A stretch of 64,000 nt of DNA from Glycine soja (taxonomy: Eukaryota; Streptophyta; Magnoliopsida; Fabales; Fabaceae). Location of the stretch: positions 14,619,057 through 14,683,056 of the forward strand of contig NC_041011.1 in NCBI RefSeq assembly GCF_004193775.1, read 5' to 3'. Each line of letters starts with the position of its first letter. Positions within the stretch are counted from its first letter, which is position 1. Made by a program: the position numbers and the translations under genes. Of this stretch, positions 11,159-22,535 are shown piece after piece. The notes below the pieces were generated by a model. It did not search any database, was not told the origin of the DNA, and saw only the letters and a program-made list of their open reading frames with translations.

Positions 11159-13428
11159 CTAATAAAAGAACCAAGGAAACTAGGTAATATACCAGCTGCA
11201 TGATAAGTAAGAAATAAAAGAGAACAAAAAAGACAGCAAAACAAGTTCAATAACTGGGGTCATCGGAATTTTTTTGAAAGATTAAGATAGTTATCTTAAA
11301 TCTAAAACCAAAAATTACATGTGCCTAAAATTAAGATAAAACAATATAAAATAAAGTATTACAACAACTCTTAAAACTCTGCAATCAACTAAACTTGGCA
11401 GGATATTAGCACTTTCAGTTCTTTGATCCTTCTTAACAAGGATTCTTATGAGATCTTTAGGGCATATATACCTTAAGATCATATAGTTTCCACTTTCCAC
11501 TACTAAAAATAATGCAGAAAGACCAAAAGCATCAGGTCTTGTAGGAGTAACATCTTGTTACTCTCTGTTATTTTCACTAATATTCCAATTTCTTTAATAT
11601 ATGAAAAGTGTTATTAAATTCTTGCTCGTGTTTGTATGTTTATTAATAAAAGTTTTAAAATGATTTGGATAAAATGGTTTTTTTGAAATCAATCTTGGTT
11701 AAAACTAATTTTGAAGTGATGTATCATTTATGTTTTGTTAGTAGTAAAATTCAATATTTTATCCAACAATGCAAACATTGTCAAACATATTGCTTCAACT
11801 TAAAATCCAATTACTTTGTTCGAATCCTAGTACATAGTTGTCTTAAATACTTGAAGGGAGAGTTTTACTGTCAATAATGGTCATCTGAGTTGGAAATTAA
11901 AGATTGTCTCAAGTGGAAGATACATGTGATTAAGACAAAAAAACTTAAAATCCAATTATATATTCAAATACAGCATGACATTAACTGGAATGACAAGCAA
12001 AATTTTACAAGACAGGCGTACTGGATGAATAAATGAAATTGTTGGTTGTGAAATAATGTTATTTTCAGTTATGCTGTATAATTTATCCCCTATAGGTTAT
12101 TAAACTTTTCCCATTGTCATTTCTCAGGGTTTTTAAACATAGGACAACCAAGTGTTATTGCCATTGAGGATCCATAGGTTTTGTTGGAAGAACTGCCTTT
12201 TGCTTTTATAAAAATGAATATTTTCTTTCTGTCAAAATAAATAAAGCAAGAAAGTGGATTGTATATGATGGATTATTCATGATTTTCCTCTTGCTTATGT
12301 TTGCATTTCTCAGTTATGAGCTTATTTCAATTTACTTGGGTGGAGTTTTTTTTTTTGTTATGGGTGGGGATAAAATAGGGGGTTTGAATGTTGCTGTTGT
12401 CAGTTTCTTTTAGTGGACTCTTGATTTTGTAGAGGATATTGAACAGTTATGTCGTATTCTGTAGCTTCTTTGAATCTCTTTTGCTTCTCTTTCCAAGCTA
12501 CAGGATATTTGATAATTTTCCTTTTAGTCATACTTGTTCTGTCAGTTGCATTCTTCCACAACCTTTCTCTCTTTATTTGGTCTTTCTGATTTTTCAAAAA
12601 CAGAATATTTGGAGTCACTATTTCCATTTCCAAAGCCACTAGTCCCATGCTATTTTGGAGCAGTTGCTGAATATTTTACCAAGGAATATATTAAAAGTGG
12701 AAATTGGAGATATTTGGGAACCAAAATTCTAGGAAAAAACTATTCATACTAGGGTAGTCTACGACAGATTATCTAAGCTGGGGTTGAATAGTCTTGGAAC
12801 TCTGTCTTCACTACTTTCTTTAGTAAATGCCTTGCAATTTATTTTTTTATAATATGAAGTTGATTGGCACAAATTATTTTGTACATATTAGGCAAATTTT
12901 TGTCATAGATGTGGTTGATTGACTAAAGTTTTATTATTTTTCTGGCTGAATCAGGCACCAAAGAATCACATTGGGAAGAACTCCTTTAATTATTTGCAGG
13001 TTTGTTTATTTTTTCTAGTAATTGATATTTATTATAATAGTTTTAAAAATGTTTTTCAAATTCCACAAATGACAAACATGTATGATGCCTGAAAACATGT
13101 ATGCGTTTTTCCTTTTTATTCATGGCATGTAATTGTTCTTTTGAGCCCTCTACTATGATCTTTATTATGTCCTTTTGTCGCAATATCATACAATTACTAA
13201 TGGAAATAACTGACATGCGATTTTAAGGGGTTTCATAACATGTTATTTTCGTGGTCTTCTAAAATGACCCTTTGTGACATATAGGATCAAGACGTATGAT
13301 CCATTCAATTCTTGGAAGAGGTCTCAGCATGTACCCTCCCTTTCTAATTACACAAAGGCATCTGTCAAATTGGAAGACCACTGATTAAAATGTGTATCGA
13401 AATCTTTCTCCATAGCTTTAAGCCAGGA
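11159..13428. other. Noncoding or unrecognised interval
   Basis: AT-rich sequence with short open frames (12400-12648 minus, 11665-11877 plus) that match nothing I recognise. Copy B retains it with few changes. Confidence 0.45.
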
Positions 13429-13960
13429 CTAGACTAGAAGAAGCGCTTCATCCATCAGCTTGCTTGCATTAAAAGTTTGGTTATCAAAGACCACCTTATT
13501 TCTATGTTGCCATATGGTCCTTGTGAGGGCTATCCACCAATAGCTCCATCTTATATCTTTTGTTCGTGTAGCATTCCTTCTGCTGTGCTGGATGAAATGA
13601 TATTTTTGTTCTTTCGGGAAAGCACCCACTGAATTAACCCATGAGAGTGACTCCCACCACAAGGGGAGGACCTTACTGCAATTCAAGAAAAGGTGTGTTG
13701 CAACCTCCTCCGAATTGTTGCATAACGGGAACATTGGGTCACTTATCTCTACTTGTCTCCCTCTTAGATTCATCTTCATTGGTAAGCGGTCTTTGATAAG
13801 CCGCCATGTAAATACCGCTGCCTTAGGTGGTATCTTAAGTTTCCACAAAAGCACAAAAATCCCATCCTCTGTGTCCCCCCTTATTTCCTCTGCTTCTATT
13901 ATAATTCACGCTTGTCCTTGTCCTTGTGCTGGTTCTTTCAACATAGGGTTTGAGGAATTA
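13429..13960 (-). pseudogene. LINE remnant: reverse-transcriptase zinc-binding (zf-RVT) domain
   Basis: The minus-strand frame reads KIPPKAAVFTWRLIKDRLP, then a cysteine/histidine cluster, then LPLWWESLSWVN. This matches the zf-RVT domain (PF13966) at the C terminus of plant non-LTR retrotransposons and their relics. The frame is open from about 13905 (EEIRGDTEDGIFVLLWKL) to the stop at 13429. The RT and endonuclease domains are absent, so this is a 5'-truncated or decayed copy. The first cysteine of the CPLC motif is Phe here (DPMFPLC) but Cys in copy B (DPMCPLC), so the loss is private to copy A. Confidence 0.8.
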
Positions 13961-13993
13961 GTGTATATTGAAGAAGTGTAGGTCTAATGTTTT

Positions 13994-15606
13994 TGTCGCA
14001 ACATGCCTGTTTGCGGGAGAGCGAGGCGAGGGTCACGGGTGCGCTTTCCAAGGGAGGAAAGATGCGTGGAGTCGCCACCAACATTTATTTGTGGAAAACG
14101 TCGGAAAAACCAAAGGAAACCGGTCAAAAAGAAAATTCCAAGTTCGGGAGTTGTATTTGCATTTGAGGAAGGTATAAGCACCTCTCACGTTTGTCTCAAA
14201 GGACAACAGCCTTATTTTTTAGAATTGTGGAAATTGTGTTACCTTAACTTTTATTTCTTTTTATTTTTTGAGGTCGACAAAAGCGGGGCTCTTGCTCCTA
14301 CGTACCCTCCATCGAAGAGGAAATCAGACCTACGTAGTTCTTCTTTAAGGGTGAATCAAGCGATTCTTTTTACTAGGAAGGTGATCATCTTAAGGTGTTG
14401 GACCTTAAAAATGATCCATTTACTTGGTAAGAAAAATTGAGATAATAAACTTTCAAATCCTTTTTTAATGATTTTTTTGTGGACGAGCTTGACTTTGCGG
14501 GTTGATTTTAGCCTTAGTTTCACTTTAGTTATTAGTCAATTCAATTAAGAAAGAGAAACCCCAAAGAGAAACGTCCGATTGATTTTTTTTGCTTTGTTTT
14601 ACTAAAAGGTATTTTTTGATTATTATATTATTATTTTACCTCTTTTTTTATTTCCAATGTGGTTACAGCACGACCGAACGGTAGGATTTCATTTTAACAG
14701 AAATTAACGGATATTACAAATCAAATGATCGGTGGAAATTTATTTTATTTTTTGATTAGACGAGAAATGACTTAAATAAATGACTGAAGCACGTCAGAAG
14801 AGGGTACGGAAAGTAAATGAAACGAGAAATAAAAGTACACGAAACAAATGGGGACCACCATGGGTACATAGAATGAATTGAAAAGCTCGGTTTGGGGTAG
14901 TTACCGGTTGAAGACCGAAGAAAAACGAAGAACGAACGATGAATGTCGAAGAACGGTTGAAAATCTTCGCGTAATTACCCACGGAAACGTTACGGAAATG
15001 TTACGGAAGCGCCTCGGCTTGGATTTTCTTCACGGAAACAATTTTCCTCAGCAATTTCAAGAGAATACGAAGTGCCAAGAAGGCTGAACCCCTTCCTTCT
15101 TCATTCCTCCCCCTATTTATAGCAAAATAGGGGAGGAGCTTGCCACCTAGCTCGCCCAGGCGAGCCAGGTTGCTTCCTCCAGAAGCAACCACCTTCTGGA
15201 GGAAGAATCTGGAAGGCCCAAGTGGGCCTGGTTGCTATTTACACCTTTTTTTTACTAAATACACCCCTTTACTTTTTTGGTGATTCTTTTTCCGTAACGT
15301 TACGTAACTTTACGAATTTCGTAACGACACTTGTTTTCTTTCCGTAAGGTTACGGAACCTTACGGATCATGTATTTTAGCTTTCGAAAAAAGTTACGGAA
15401 ACTCACAGATTGCGTAACAATACTTCCTTTTGGTTTCCGTCAAATTACAGAATTTCACGGATGGCGTAACCACGCTTCCTTTTGATTTCCGGCGCGTCTC
15501 GGGACTTCACATATTGTGCAACAAAAGGTGCCAAGTACTTCGAAGCGGTCAATCAAAGGTTGCATGCCATCAAGCAATAGTCCCCGGACCAAATTTGGGT
15601 ATGACA
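13994..15606 (-). repeat. 3' LTR (copy A element)
   Basis: About 1613 bp, matching 31045-32651 throughout. On the minus strand it begins TGTCATACCCAAATTTGG and ends GGCATGTTGCGACA. It contains a minus-strand TATA box (CTATAAATAG at 15113-15122), an inverted repeat GCTCGCC/GGCGAGC at 15150-15165 just upstream of it, a hairpin at 15173-15205 and repeated CGTAACG/CGTTACG-type motifs at about 15290-15480. Confidence 0.95.
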
Positions 15607-15619
15607 GTTGCCCCTCTTT
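15607..15619 (-). promoter_or_regulatory. Polypurine tract
   Basis: On the minus strand AAAGAGGGGCAAC directly precedes the 3' LTR start TGTCATACCC. This is the expected plus-strand DNA priming site. It is deleted in copy B. Confidence 0.8.
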
Positions 15620-18192
15620 ACTTACCTTTTATCGGAGATAAGAGGAAAGCAAAGATAAAACACTGATTTCGTCCGTCTTTGCCCTTTCCGTGATTAGTCT
15701 ATGATGACTCCCGTCTCTCCTTCTTCTTTTTTTTTCTGCACAACACAAAACAAAACACAAACAACAAAAACACCAATAACATAATATACATATATACACA
15801 TGTTTGGCGAAGGAAACGATCGGGAAAATAACAAAAACCACATTTCCCAATCACCGGAGGCTCCGCACCTGATGGTGGAGGACGCATGAATAGCGGTAGG
15901 AAATCAATTCATGGGTCTCCGAACAAGATTTCGAGGGTGGAGGATAAGCGAACAGCGCTAGGCAATCAATTCGCGGGGCTCCAGACTCGATGGTGGAGGA
16001 TGCATGAATGAAAATCAATTCATGGGGCTCCGAATAAAAGTGGAGAATGGAGGATAGGCGAACAGCGCTAGGCAATCAATTCGCAGGGCTCCAGACTCAT
16101 TGGTGGAGGATGCATGAATGACAATCAATTCATGGGGCTCCGAATAAAAGTGGAGAATGGAGAATTGGCGAACAGCGCTAGGTAATCAATTCGCGGGGCT
16201 CCAGACTCGTTGGTGGAGGATCCATGAATGACAATCAATTCATGGGGCTCCGAATAAAATTTGTTGGCAGGACCGAATGGTCTATCGGGTTTTTTTCCAC
16301 GTAAAAAGGCAAACATGCTTTTTGCAAAGAAAAATAAATCATTCGCGAGAGCACCATATCTTAGAGAAGAAATATACCTATGCCAAGGGTAATCTTCCTT
16401 GTAACCGTAAATGAAGGGCAGGACGTCAACATTTAGCTTTTAAATGAACATTCAGGGGAAACATCGGGTTAAGCTGAAACTGGGAATAAATCACTCATAG
16501 TGTATACAAACTCACACAGGCAAGTGTTTTACCCTAACCCCAAACCATAACTGCACCATGACTTTATTTTGCACACGATTTCCTATTGAACCAAAGATCA
16601 CACGGGCGATCACGGATCAACAGGATTTTCTCGAGGGTAGTGTTTTCGAAGAGGAAGCTGGGTGTTTTGGTCTTTTCCTATTTGTTTATGTGGGGCGGGA
16701 TATCGCCAGTCGAGAATGACTTTGAATGGCAATCCGAAAGGAAGAACCACCAAAAAATGGGTTTTCCTTTGCCGGCAGTCACTTACCTTGCCGAAAATTT
16801 ATCTGGTCTGAAGATTTTCTGTTCTCTTTCTTTCATTGATCGGGAATTACTCTGTTTTCCTCCGATCTTTCCTTTTTACTTTCTTCCGATCTTTTGATCG
16901 GGAATCCTTCTTTTCCTTTCTTTTCATTTTTTATTTTCCTTCTTTTCATTTCTTCCTTTTCTTTCTTTTCATTCCTCCCTCTCCATTTCTCTCTTTGGGA
17001 GATCGGGTTTTAGCAATCTATTTGCTCTCCCTTGAGGAGATTCCGCTGTCCTTTGCTTCGGGGGAAAGGATGAGGATTCTTTTTATAGGCCAAGGTTCAA
17101 AATAGTCTAAGGTTGTGTCTCAATGGGGTCTTTTATTGTGGGAGCCCGATCTTGATATCTAGGGCAAAACAAATTCGTGTGTCAAGGTGTCGGTCTCAGG
17201 CCGAACTTCCATATTATTCCACAAGGCACGCGCAACAATGATGATTTGGAAACAATGTGCAAAATTAGTCATGGCCACAGCCAGGTGGGCACTCAAGCAT
17301 CCCGTTTATGGCATTATGATACTACAGTTGGGAATTTACACAAACAGACCCAACGTTTCCAAATTATGTCCTTTCATCAGTTCAATGAATCCATCCATTC
17401 TTATCTCGGTTATTCAGGAAAATAAACTCTTAGCGTCAGTCCCTTGTTTCTAGAAGATATGTTTGCTCTCTACGAATGATTTATGCTTCCTAGCCATAAC
17501 ATGCCGACCTTCGAGGTCTTTCTTTCTTTTTCCTTTTTGTTTTTTTCTTTTCTCTTTTTTTTATATTCACAAAAAACTATACATCCATTGCCCTCTATGA
17601 GAACAACTTTCCTTTGTACACCTACATTCCTATACATAACGAACTTTTTCTGTGCACACACGCATTAAAACCCTTTCTCTTTATGTTAACACGGTCTATA
17701 TACAAACTCTATTTATGTTCAAAGATCTCCTTTTTTCATTTTTTCCAACACACACCCGTAGTTTATACAAAAAATTCGTTACATACACTTGTCGTTCATA
17801 TACACAAAAATTTCTTTTCACACATTATTTACACACACAAAATCCTTCTATTTTCTTTTACATATATAAAAAACTATTTTCTTTTCTTTATATACATAGA
17901 CACGACATTTGTTCACAACGCTTCTTTCTTTTCATCAGGATTTTTGGTTCATTTTATTTTTAGGACGACGTTCCTAAATGAAAAACTCTACACAGTTCCA
18001 AAATTTCAACAAACACTTTTCACAACAACGAAGTAAGCACTAACGTAACAGTTTAAATGACATGTATGCACAAAACAAGAGTCAATCAAAACGAAACAAA
18101 CATTAGTCCCTCAGTTTATACAAAAAAAAAATGATACGTAACAGATAAAAAAGGAAACATAAAAAGAGAATATGGATCTAGGGACCTCCCGA
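15620..18192 (-). other. Long 3' noncoding region of the element
   Basis: This lies between the 3' ORF stop and the PPT. It contains a 110-bp tandem repeat (listed separately) and long plus-strand pyrimidine tracts at 16810-17000 and 17510-17990. It is the region represented by 1-1155. Open frames here are low-complexity and judged noncoding. Confidence 0.6.
15870..16260. repeat. 110-bp tandem repeat, about 3.5 copies
   Basis: The motif TGGTGGAGGATGCATGAATG recurs at 15991, 16101 and 16211, giving a 110-bp period, with a more diverged unit starting near 15870 (spacing about 119). Each unit also contains GAACAGCGCTAGG and GGGGCTCC. Tandem repeats in the 3' region are common in Ogre/Tat elements. 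Confidence 0.9.
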
Positions 18193-19443
18193 TCATGTGG
18201 CTTCGCTCCCTCCCAAGAAATCGAGCAAATCGGTCATCTCCTCGTCCATGCGGGCCTCATCTGCATCGCCGGGAGCCTCTGCGGGTGCCTCCCCTGCCTG
18301 GGCCTCAGGCCAATCCCCGGGCCATGCGACCTCTGCCCTGAACTGATCCGGAGTAGGGCATGGAAAAGGAGGGAAACCCTGGCTCTGCAGGCTAAGGCTG
18401 AGCTGGTAGAGGCAGTCATGGGTCTACACGTGCGCCCTGTGGTTGGCCGCCTGCTGGCAAACCAAATGCCATAAATACCGCTCCGTGTCAAATGACCTAG
18501 CTGGGTCAGCCTGAGGAGGTGGCAGCGGTGCGTCTGGGGCCTGCGGGTCGCCACCCTTCGCCTGTCTGGGCGTTCAATACTTCTCTGTGAAAGCCCGGGT
18601 GATCGGCAGTCGAATCACCTTACTAGGTGTGACAGGAACCCCGAACGACTGGCAGAGACCCGTGATCAATGTCGAAAAACCCAGGGCCCTGTTAGACTTA
18701 TCTGGGTCTAGAGGGTGCCTGGTAGGTGGCATACCTACAAATAAATAAATGGCATCAGCGATCAGTTGAGCCACATGAATGTTCATCCGTGTCAGGATGG
18801 CATACACCAGCTGACACTTTGGCAGAGGGAGGTCGGAAATATGATCGCTGGGCAGGATGTTGCTGAGCAGCAACGTCATCCATGTCTGGGTCAAGGTAGT
18901 CATGTTGGTGCGCATGATTCGCACCCGTCTCCCGGCAGCGGTCCAGGAAAAATCTTGACCTGGTATGCATAGCAGCTGAGCGATGGCCTCCTCATCAAAT
19001 CCATCGGCCTGGTTCCTCCTCTGACCGTATTCGCACTCCTAGCCCTCCTCCAATACTAGCGGATATCCCAGGAACTGACTGAGGGCGTCTGCATCGAAAG
19101 GAATCCACTGGCCCCTTACCCATGACCGGAGGTCCCGTATGCCCTCCTCTGTAGGCCAAGCATTGGCGTAAAACTCGAGAACTATATCCGGATCAAACTT
19201 GACCATGGGCGTGACCAGCAACATCCAACGCCGCCGAGCTATCTCCTCCTGAAAATCTGTGTACTCGTCGTCCCTGAGCTGGACGCGTCTCTCTCGGTGG
19301 AAGGACCATCCCTTGATGGCTTTGAAGCGCTGCTGGTGCTCAGCGCTCCTGACACGATGGCTATCGAACTCGGGAGCGGCACTAGTCCTTGCGGCCGCGG
19401 CGTCCTTCCTAGATTTCTTTGAGGCAAGCTTCCTCGGGGCCAT
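18193..19443 (-). pseudogene. 3' ORF of the retrotransposon, PF20167-like 'putative plant transposon protein'
   Basis: A single 417-codon frame runs from ATG at 19443 to TGA at 18195-18193. It is interrupted only by stops at 19041-19039 (TAG), 18576-18574 (TGA) and 18426-18424 (TAG). The N terminus is basic (MAPRKLASKKSRKDAAAAR). The core has VTPMVKFDPDIVLEFYANAW, SWVRGQWIPFDADALSQFL and ILPSDHISDLPLPKCQLVYA, which I recognise as the legume family annotated as a putative plant transposon protein domain. The tail is Pro/Ala-rich and ends in an acidic EMTDLLDFLGG segment. Its biochemical role is unknown. It lies downstream of integrase in sense orientation, behind a probable own promoter and intron. 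The loss of only a few codons over 417 suggests that the parent family kept it under selection. In copy B the C-terminal third is deleted. Confidence 0.75.
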
Positions 19444-19446
19444 TTC

Positions 19447-19637
19447 CTATGAAGACAAACATTTGGAAAGTTAGTCTACAGGATAATGCTTATTTTAACA
19501 CAAAAATGATATGCTAATCTTTCCGATTTAGAACAAACTCATGCACACATTAATGTAGCACATTTATGAACATGCGTATGTGTAAAATATGCTACTATTT
19601 ATGTCAACATACAAGGACATTCAACACATTCTAGTTA

Positions 19638-19699
<62 letters not shown>

Positions 19700-20515
19700 C
19701 TTTGAAAAGAAAGAACACACATTCTCGTGCTCAAGGCATTGTGTCAAAATTTACACCTAATCACATCCTAAATATTCTGCTATCACAAACTACCTATACA
19801 AATTTGAAGTATTTAACATACAAATTTATGTTGTTTCACTCACATTTATTTATATGCACATTGGAAAGCTAATTACGTCATGCGCATACTTGCATTTGAA
19901 AAGGAAATTCCATGCCATCTATATACATTTGAGGGATAATTCCACACCATATATCCATACCATTGAAAGGTATTTTCCATGTTTCCTAGATGCAAAGTAT
20001 CCCTCATGGGGGCAGCCAAATTCTTAGTAGAAAACCCTCTTAAGCATGTCCTAATTTTCATGTTTTTCCACTTTCAAAACAAAAAATTTAGATTTTTATA
20101 CATAAGCCATGTTTCCTTGCATTGAAGCTAAGAGCTTGGGTTTCTAAGCTTAGAATTGCATTTGGGCACCTATTCCGAATCCTCTATGTTTTCCCTATGT
20201 ATATAAAACAATCCCACAATCCCAATCTTACAAAACCATATTCATATGTCATTGAGGCATTTCACCGAGCACTTGGTGGGCGCATGTTTAGGCATAAATT
20301 GCAAGAGAATGGGGGCAATGTGGCATGCCCCATTGCTTCAAAATTCAACATAGGCCTAAGGCCATTCCCTACAACCCCTCAATTCAAACAAATCAAGCAT
20401 AAAAAGCAACCCAAAACAGCCCCACAAATATGAGTACATTCTCACAATTTAGAGCACTAAAAGATGAACAAAAGGCACCAATGGAAAGCTAAAAACTCAA
20501 GGATTGAATACTTAC
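19447..20515 (-). other. Predicted intron in the leader of the 3' ORF
   Basis: On the minus strand the donor is CAGCAA|GTAAGTATT (intron from 20515) and the acceptor is TTTGTCTTCATAG|GAAATGGCC (ending 19447), three bases before the ATG. The interval is noncoding. It includes a (CA)n(TA)n microsatellite near 19636-19696. Copy B keeps both splice sites (58895 and 58084) despite a 212-bp internal deletion. Confidence 0.5.
19636..19696. repeat. (CA)n(TA)n microsatellite
   Basis: A CA run followed by a TA run. Copy B has only a short CACACATATATATATATA version at about 58276-58293. Confidence 0.95.
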
Positions 20516-20667
20516 TTGCTGGAGTGAGTAGGAATACCAAAAATGAAAGCAAAATGCAACCAAAAGTGGCTTGGGGAAGCAAAAACCACAAGCCTCGTGA
20601 GTTCTCTCTTTTTGAATGAGGGGGGGGGGGGGGAGTTTTTGGGTGCAGAAAACGTTCCCCTCCCTCC

Positions 20668-20727
20668 TTTTTTATAATCTGGTGCAGGGGTTGCTCGCCT
20701 AGGCGAGCTCAGCTCACCCAGGCGAGC
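20668..20727 (-). promoter_or_regulatory. Candidate internal promoter upstream of the 3' ORF
   Basis: On the minus strand a TATAAAAAA box (20676-20668) follows a perfect 16-bp palindrome GCTCGCCTAGGCGAGC (20693-20708) and a second imperfect copy (20712-20727). The LTR promoter has the same inverted repeat upstream of its TATA. Downstream are a leader of about 150 bp, a G/C homopolymer (20620-20633) and the splice donor at 20515. Confidence 0.5.
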
Positions 20728-21392
20728 TAACCTGCCAATTTTTTTTTTAGGGGAAACACAACCATGGCCCCCCCTACTTAAGTTAGATCAGGCATTCATT
20801 ACTTATTTTAAACAAAAAACAGCAATAATTAATGTAAATTCAAAGGATACTGGGCTGCCTTGCAGCGACGTTTTCTGCTTGTCCAGCGCCGGGAAGGGAC
20901 GACGACCTCTCGGTCGTGACCCTATCCTCCATTTGCATCCGTCCCAAAGTACCTGAAAGTAGGAAGCAAACAATGCGCGGCAAATCGTGACCGGGCCATC
21001 GTCTTACCTTGGTTGATTTCTGCCGTCAACTTTGTCTTGACTTCTGACCATGGCCTAAGACGATTCTGCCCCTGTTATCACAAAATATGCATGTGTATGT
21101 GCATGCATGAATGTTTTCAATGCAATGATCTTCTTAGTGAAAGCTGGTTAGGTTCAGTTTTAAATAAGCGTTTGGGGCACCCCATGAACTGAGCGAAAAG
21201 GACTCAGGTTATTACAAACTAAAACAATGTTTAAAACCAAAGTGAGGACTGAAGCCTCAACCCATCTTCTCTTCTTTTAAAGAAACGTGACGAGACAATT
21301 ACAGCGGATGGGAATCCCTGGAGGAAACCAAGAAGAACAAAAAACTCAGAAAATAAAAGAACATGCAGCGGTTCCCTCAATTGCCCCAGACT
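20728..21392 (-). other. Spacer between integrase and internal promoter
   Basis: No coding signature was recognised. It follows the integrase stop and is conserved in copy B at about 59107-59770. Confidence 0.5.
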
Positions 21393-22535
21393 TCAAGCGT
21401 AATATCGTTTAACGACATCGGAGTTCACGGGCGAGGGTAGTTCCTCTCCATCCATGTTGGTGAGTATCAGAGCACCCCCAGAGAAAGCCCTTTTCACAAC
21501 GAAAGGTCCTTCGTAATTCGGGGCCCACTTCCCTCGATTATCCTTAACAGCGTGGGATACAGGCGCCCATGGCTCATGGCCGTCAAACGCTTACCTTCAA
21601 TAAGGTTGAGTTGGTCGCATCGTGTATGAGCCCACTCTGACTCTCCTAGGCCTGATTCCACTATTATCTTCTGGGAGGGGACCTCTACCTCAAATGGGAG
21701 TACCGCTTCCATCCCATAAACCAAGGAATACGGCGTTGCCCCAGTAGAAGTTCGTACCGAGGTTCTATATCCGTGCAGGGCGAAAGGCAACATCTCATGC
21801 CAATCTTTGTATGACATCGTCATCTTCTGAACAATCTTCTTAATATTCTTATTTGCAGCCTCTACAGCCCCATTCATCTTTGGCCGATAAGGGGTGGAGT
21901 TATGATGCTGGATCTTGAAATCCTCACACATTTCTTGCATCATTTTGTTGTTCAGATTGGTGCCATGGTCAGTACTGATCTTCTTAGGGAGTCCGTATCA
22001 ACAAATTAGCTCCCTCTTTATGAATCTGACCACCACACTTCTCGTGACATTAGTATAAGAAGCCGCTTCGACCCATTTGGTGAAGTAATCTATCGCCACA
22101 AGAATGAAGCGATGACCGTTCGAAGCTTTGGGTTCGATGGCCCCAATGACATCTATTCCATAGTGAGTCAGTAATAACCGGCTCTAAGGATCTTCCTGGC
22201 CATAGCATGCCCATTGGCATGTGTCCCAAATGAACCCCCGTGGATTTCCTCAATCATGTAGTTCGCCTCTTTGGCATCTACGCATCGTAGGAGGGTCATG
22301 TCGTGGTTTCGTTTGTACAGGATGGTACCACTCACAAAGAAACTAGTAGCCAATCTCCTTAACGTTCTTTTGTCATTGTCGGAAATCCCTGGTGGATATT
22401 CTTTGTTCTCAACATATTGTTTGATGTCGAAGTACCACGGTTTCCCATCCCGCTCTTCCTCTATCGCACAACAATGTGTCGGCTTGCCCTGAGATCTGAA
22501 TTCGATGTACGGCAGATCCCCGTGTGGGCAAGTTG
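21393..22535 (-). pseudogene. Integrase domain of pol, broken
   Basis: Translated pieces give the zinc-binding region (EIHGGSFGTHANGHAMARK), the catalytic core with IDVIGAIEP (first Asp), the downstream Asp region and the Glu in PKMNGAVEAANKNIKK, then HGYRTSVRTSTGATPYSLVYG. The frame leads to the conserved end at 21393. Integrase inserts the cDNA copy into the genome. Lesions are a frameshift near 22530 (shared with copy B), a TGA in the ELIC*YGLP segment near 22011 (probably from CGA, shared), and two deletions private to copy A. One, at about 22160, removes ~122 bp including the second half of the HHCC finger. The other, at 21558, removes 82 bp with GATA microhomology and truncates the C-terminal domain. 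Confidence 0.9.

Larger units (their letters stand above)
1655..13993. repeat. Tandem duplication, copy A flank
   Basis: This segment is matched almost continuously by 42494-53735. The offset is 40839 at the start and 39742 at the end; the difference is explained mainly by deletions in copy B. The homology continues through the retrotransposon, so copy A extends to about 25553 and pairs with 42494-64000. The left limit of the duplication is hidden in the gap. Confidence 0.95.

Noticed and set aside
12955..12999. A 45-bp open segment flanked by AG and GT that looks like a small plus-strand exon
   Set aside because: No neighbouring exons or recognisable protein; short AG...GT intervals are common by chance.
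13715..13981. Plus-strand open frames over the LINE remnant
   Set aside because: Antisense shadows of the zf-RVT frame.
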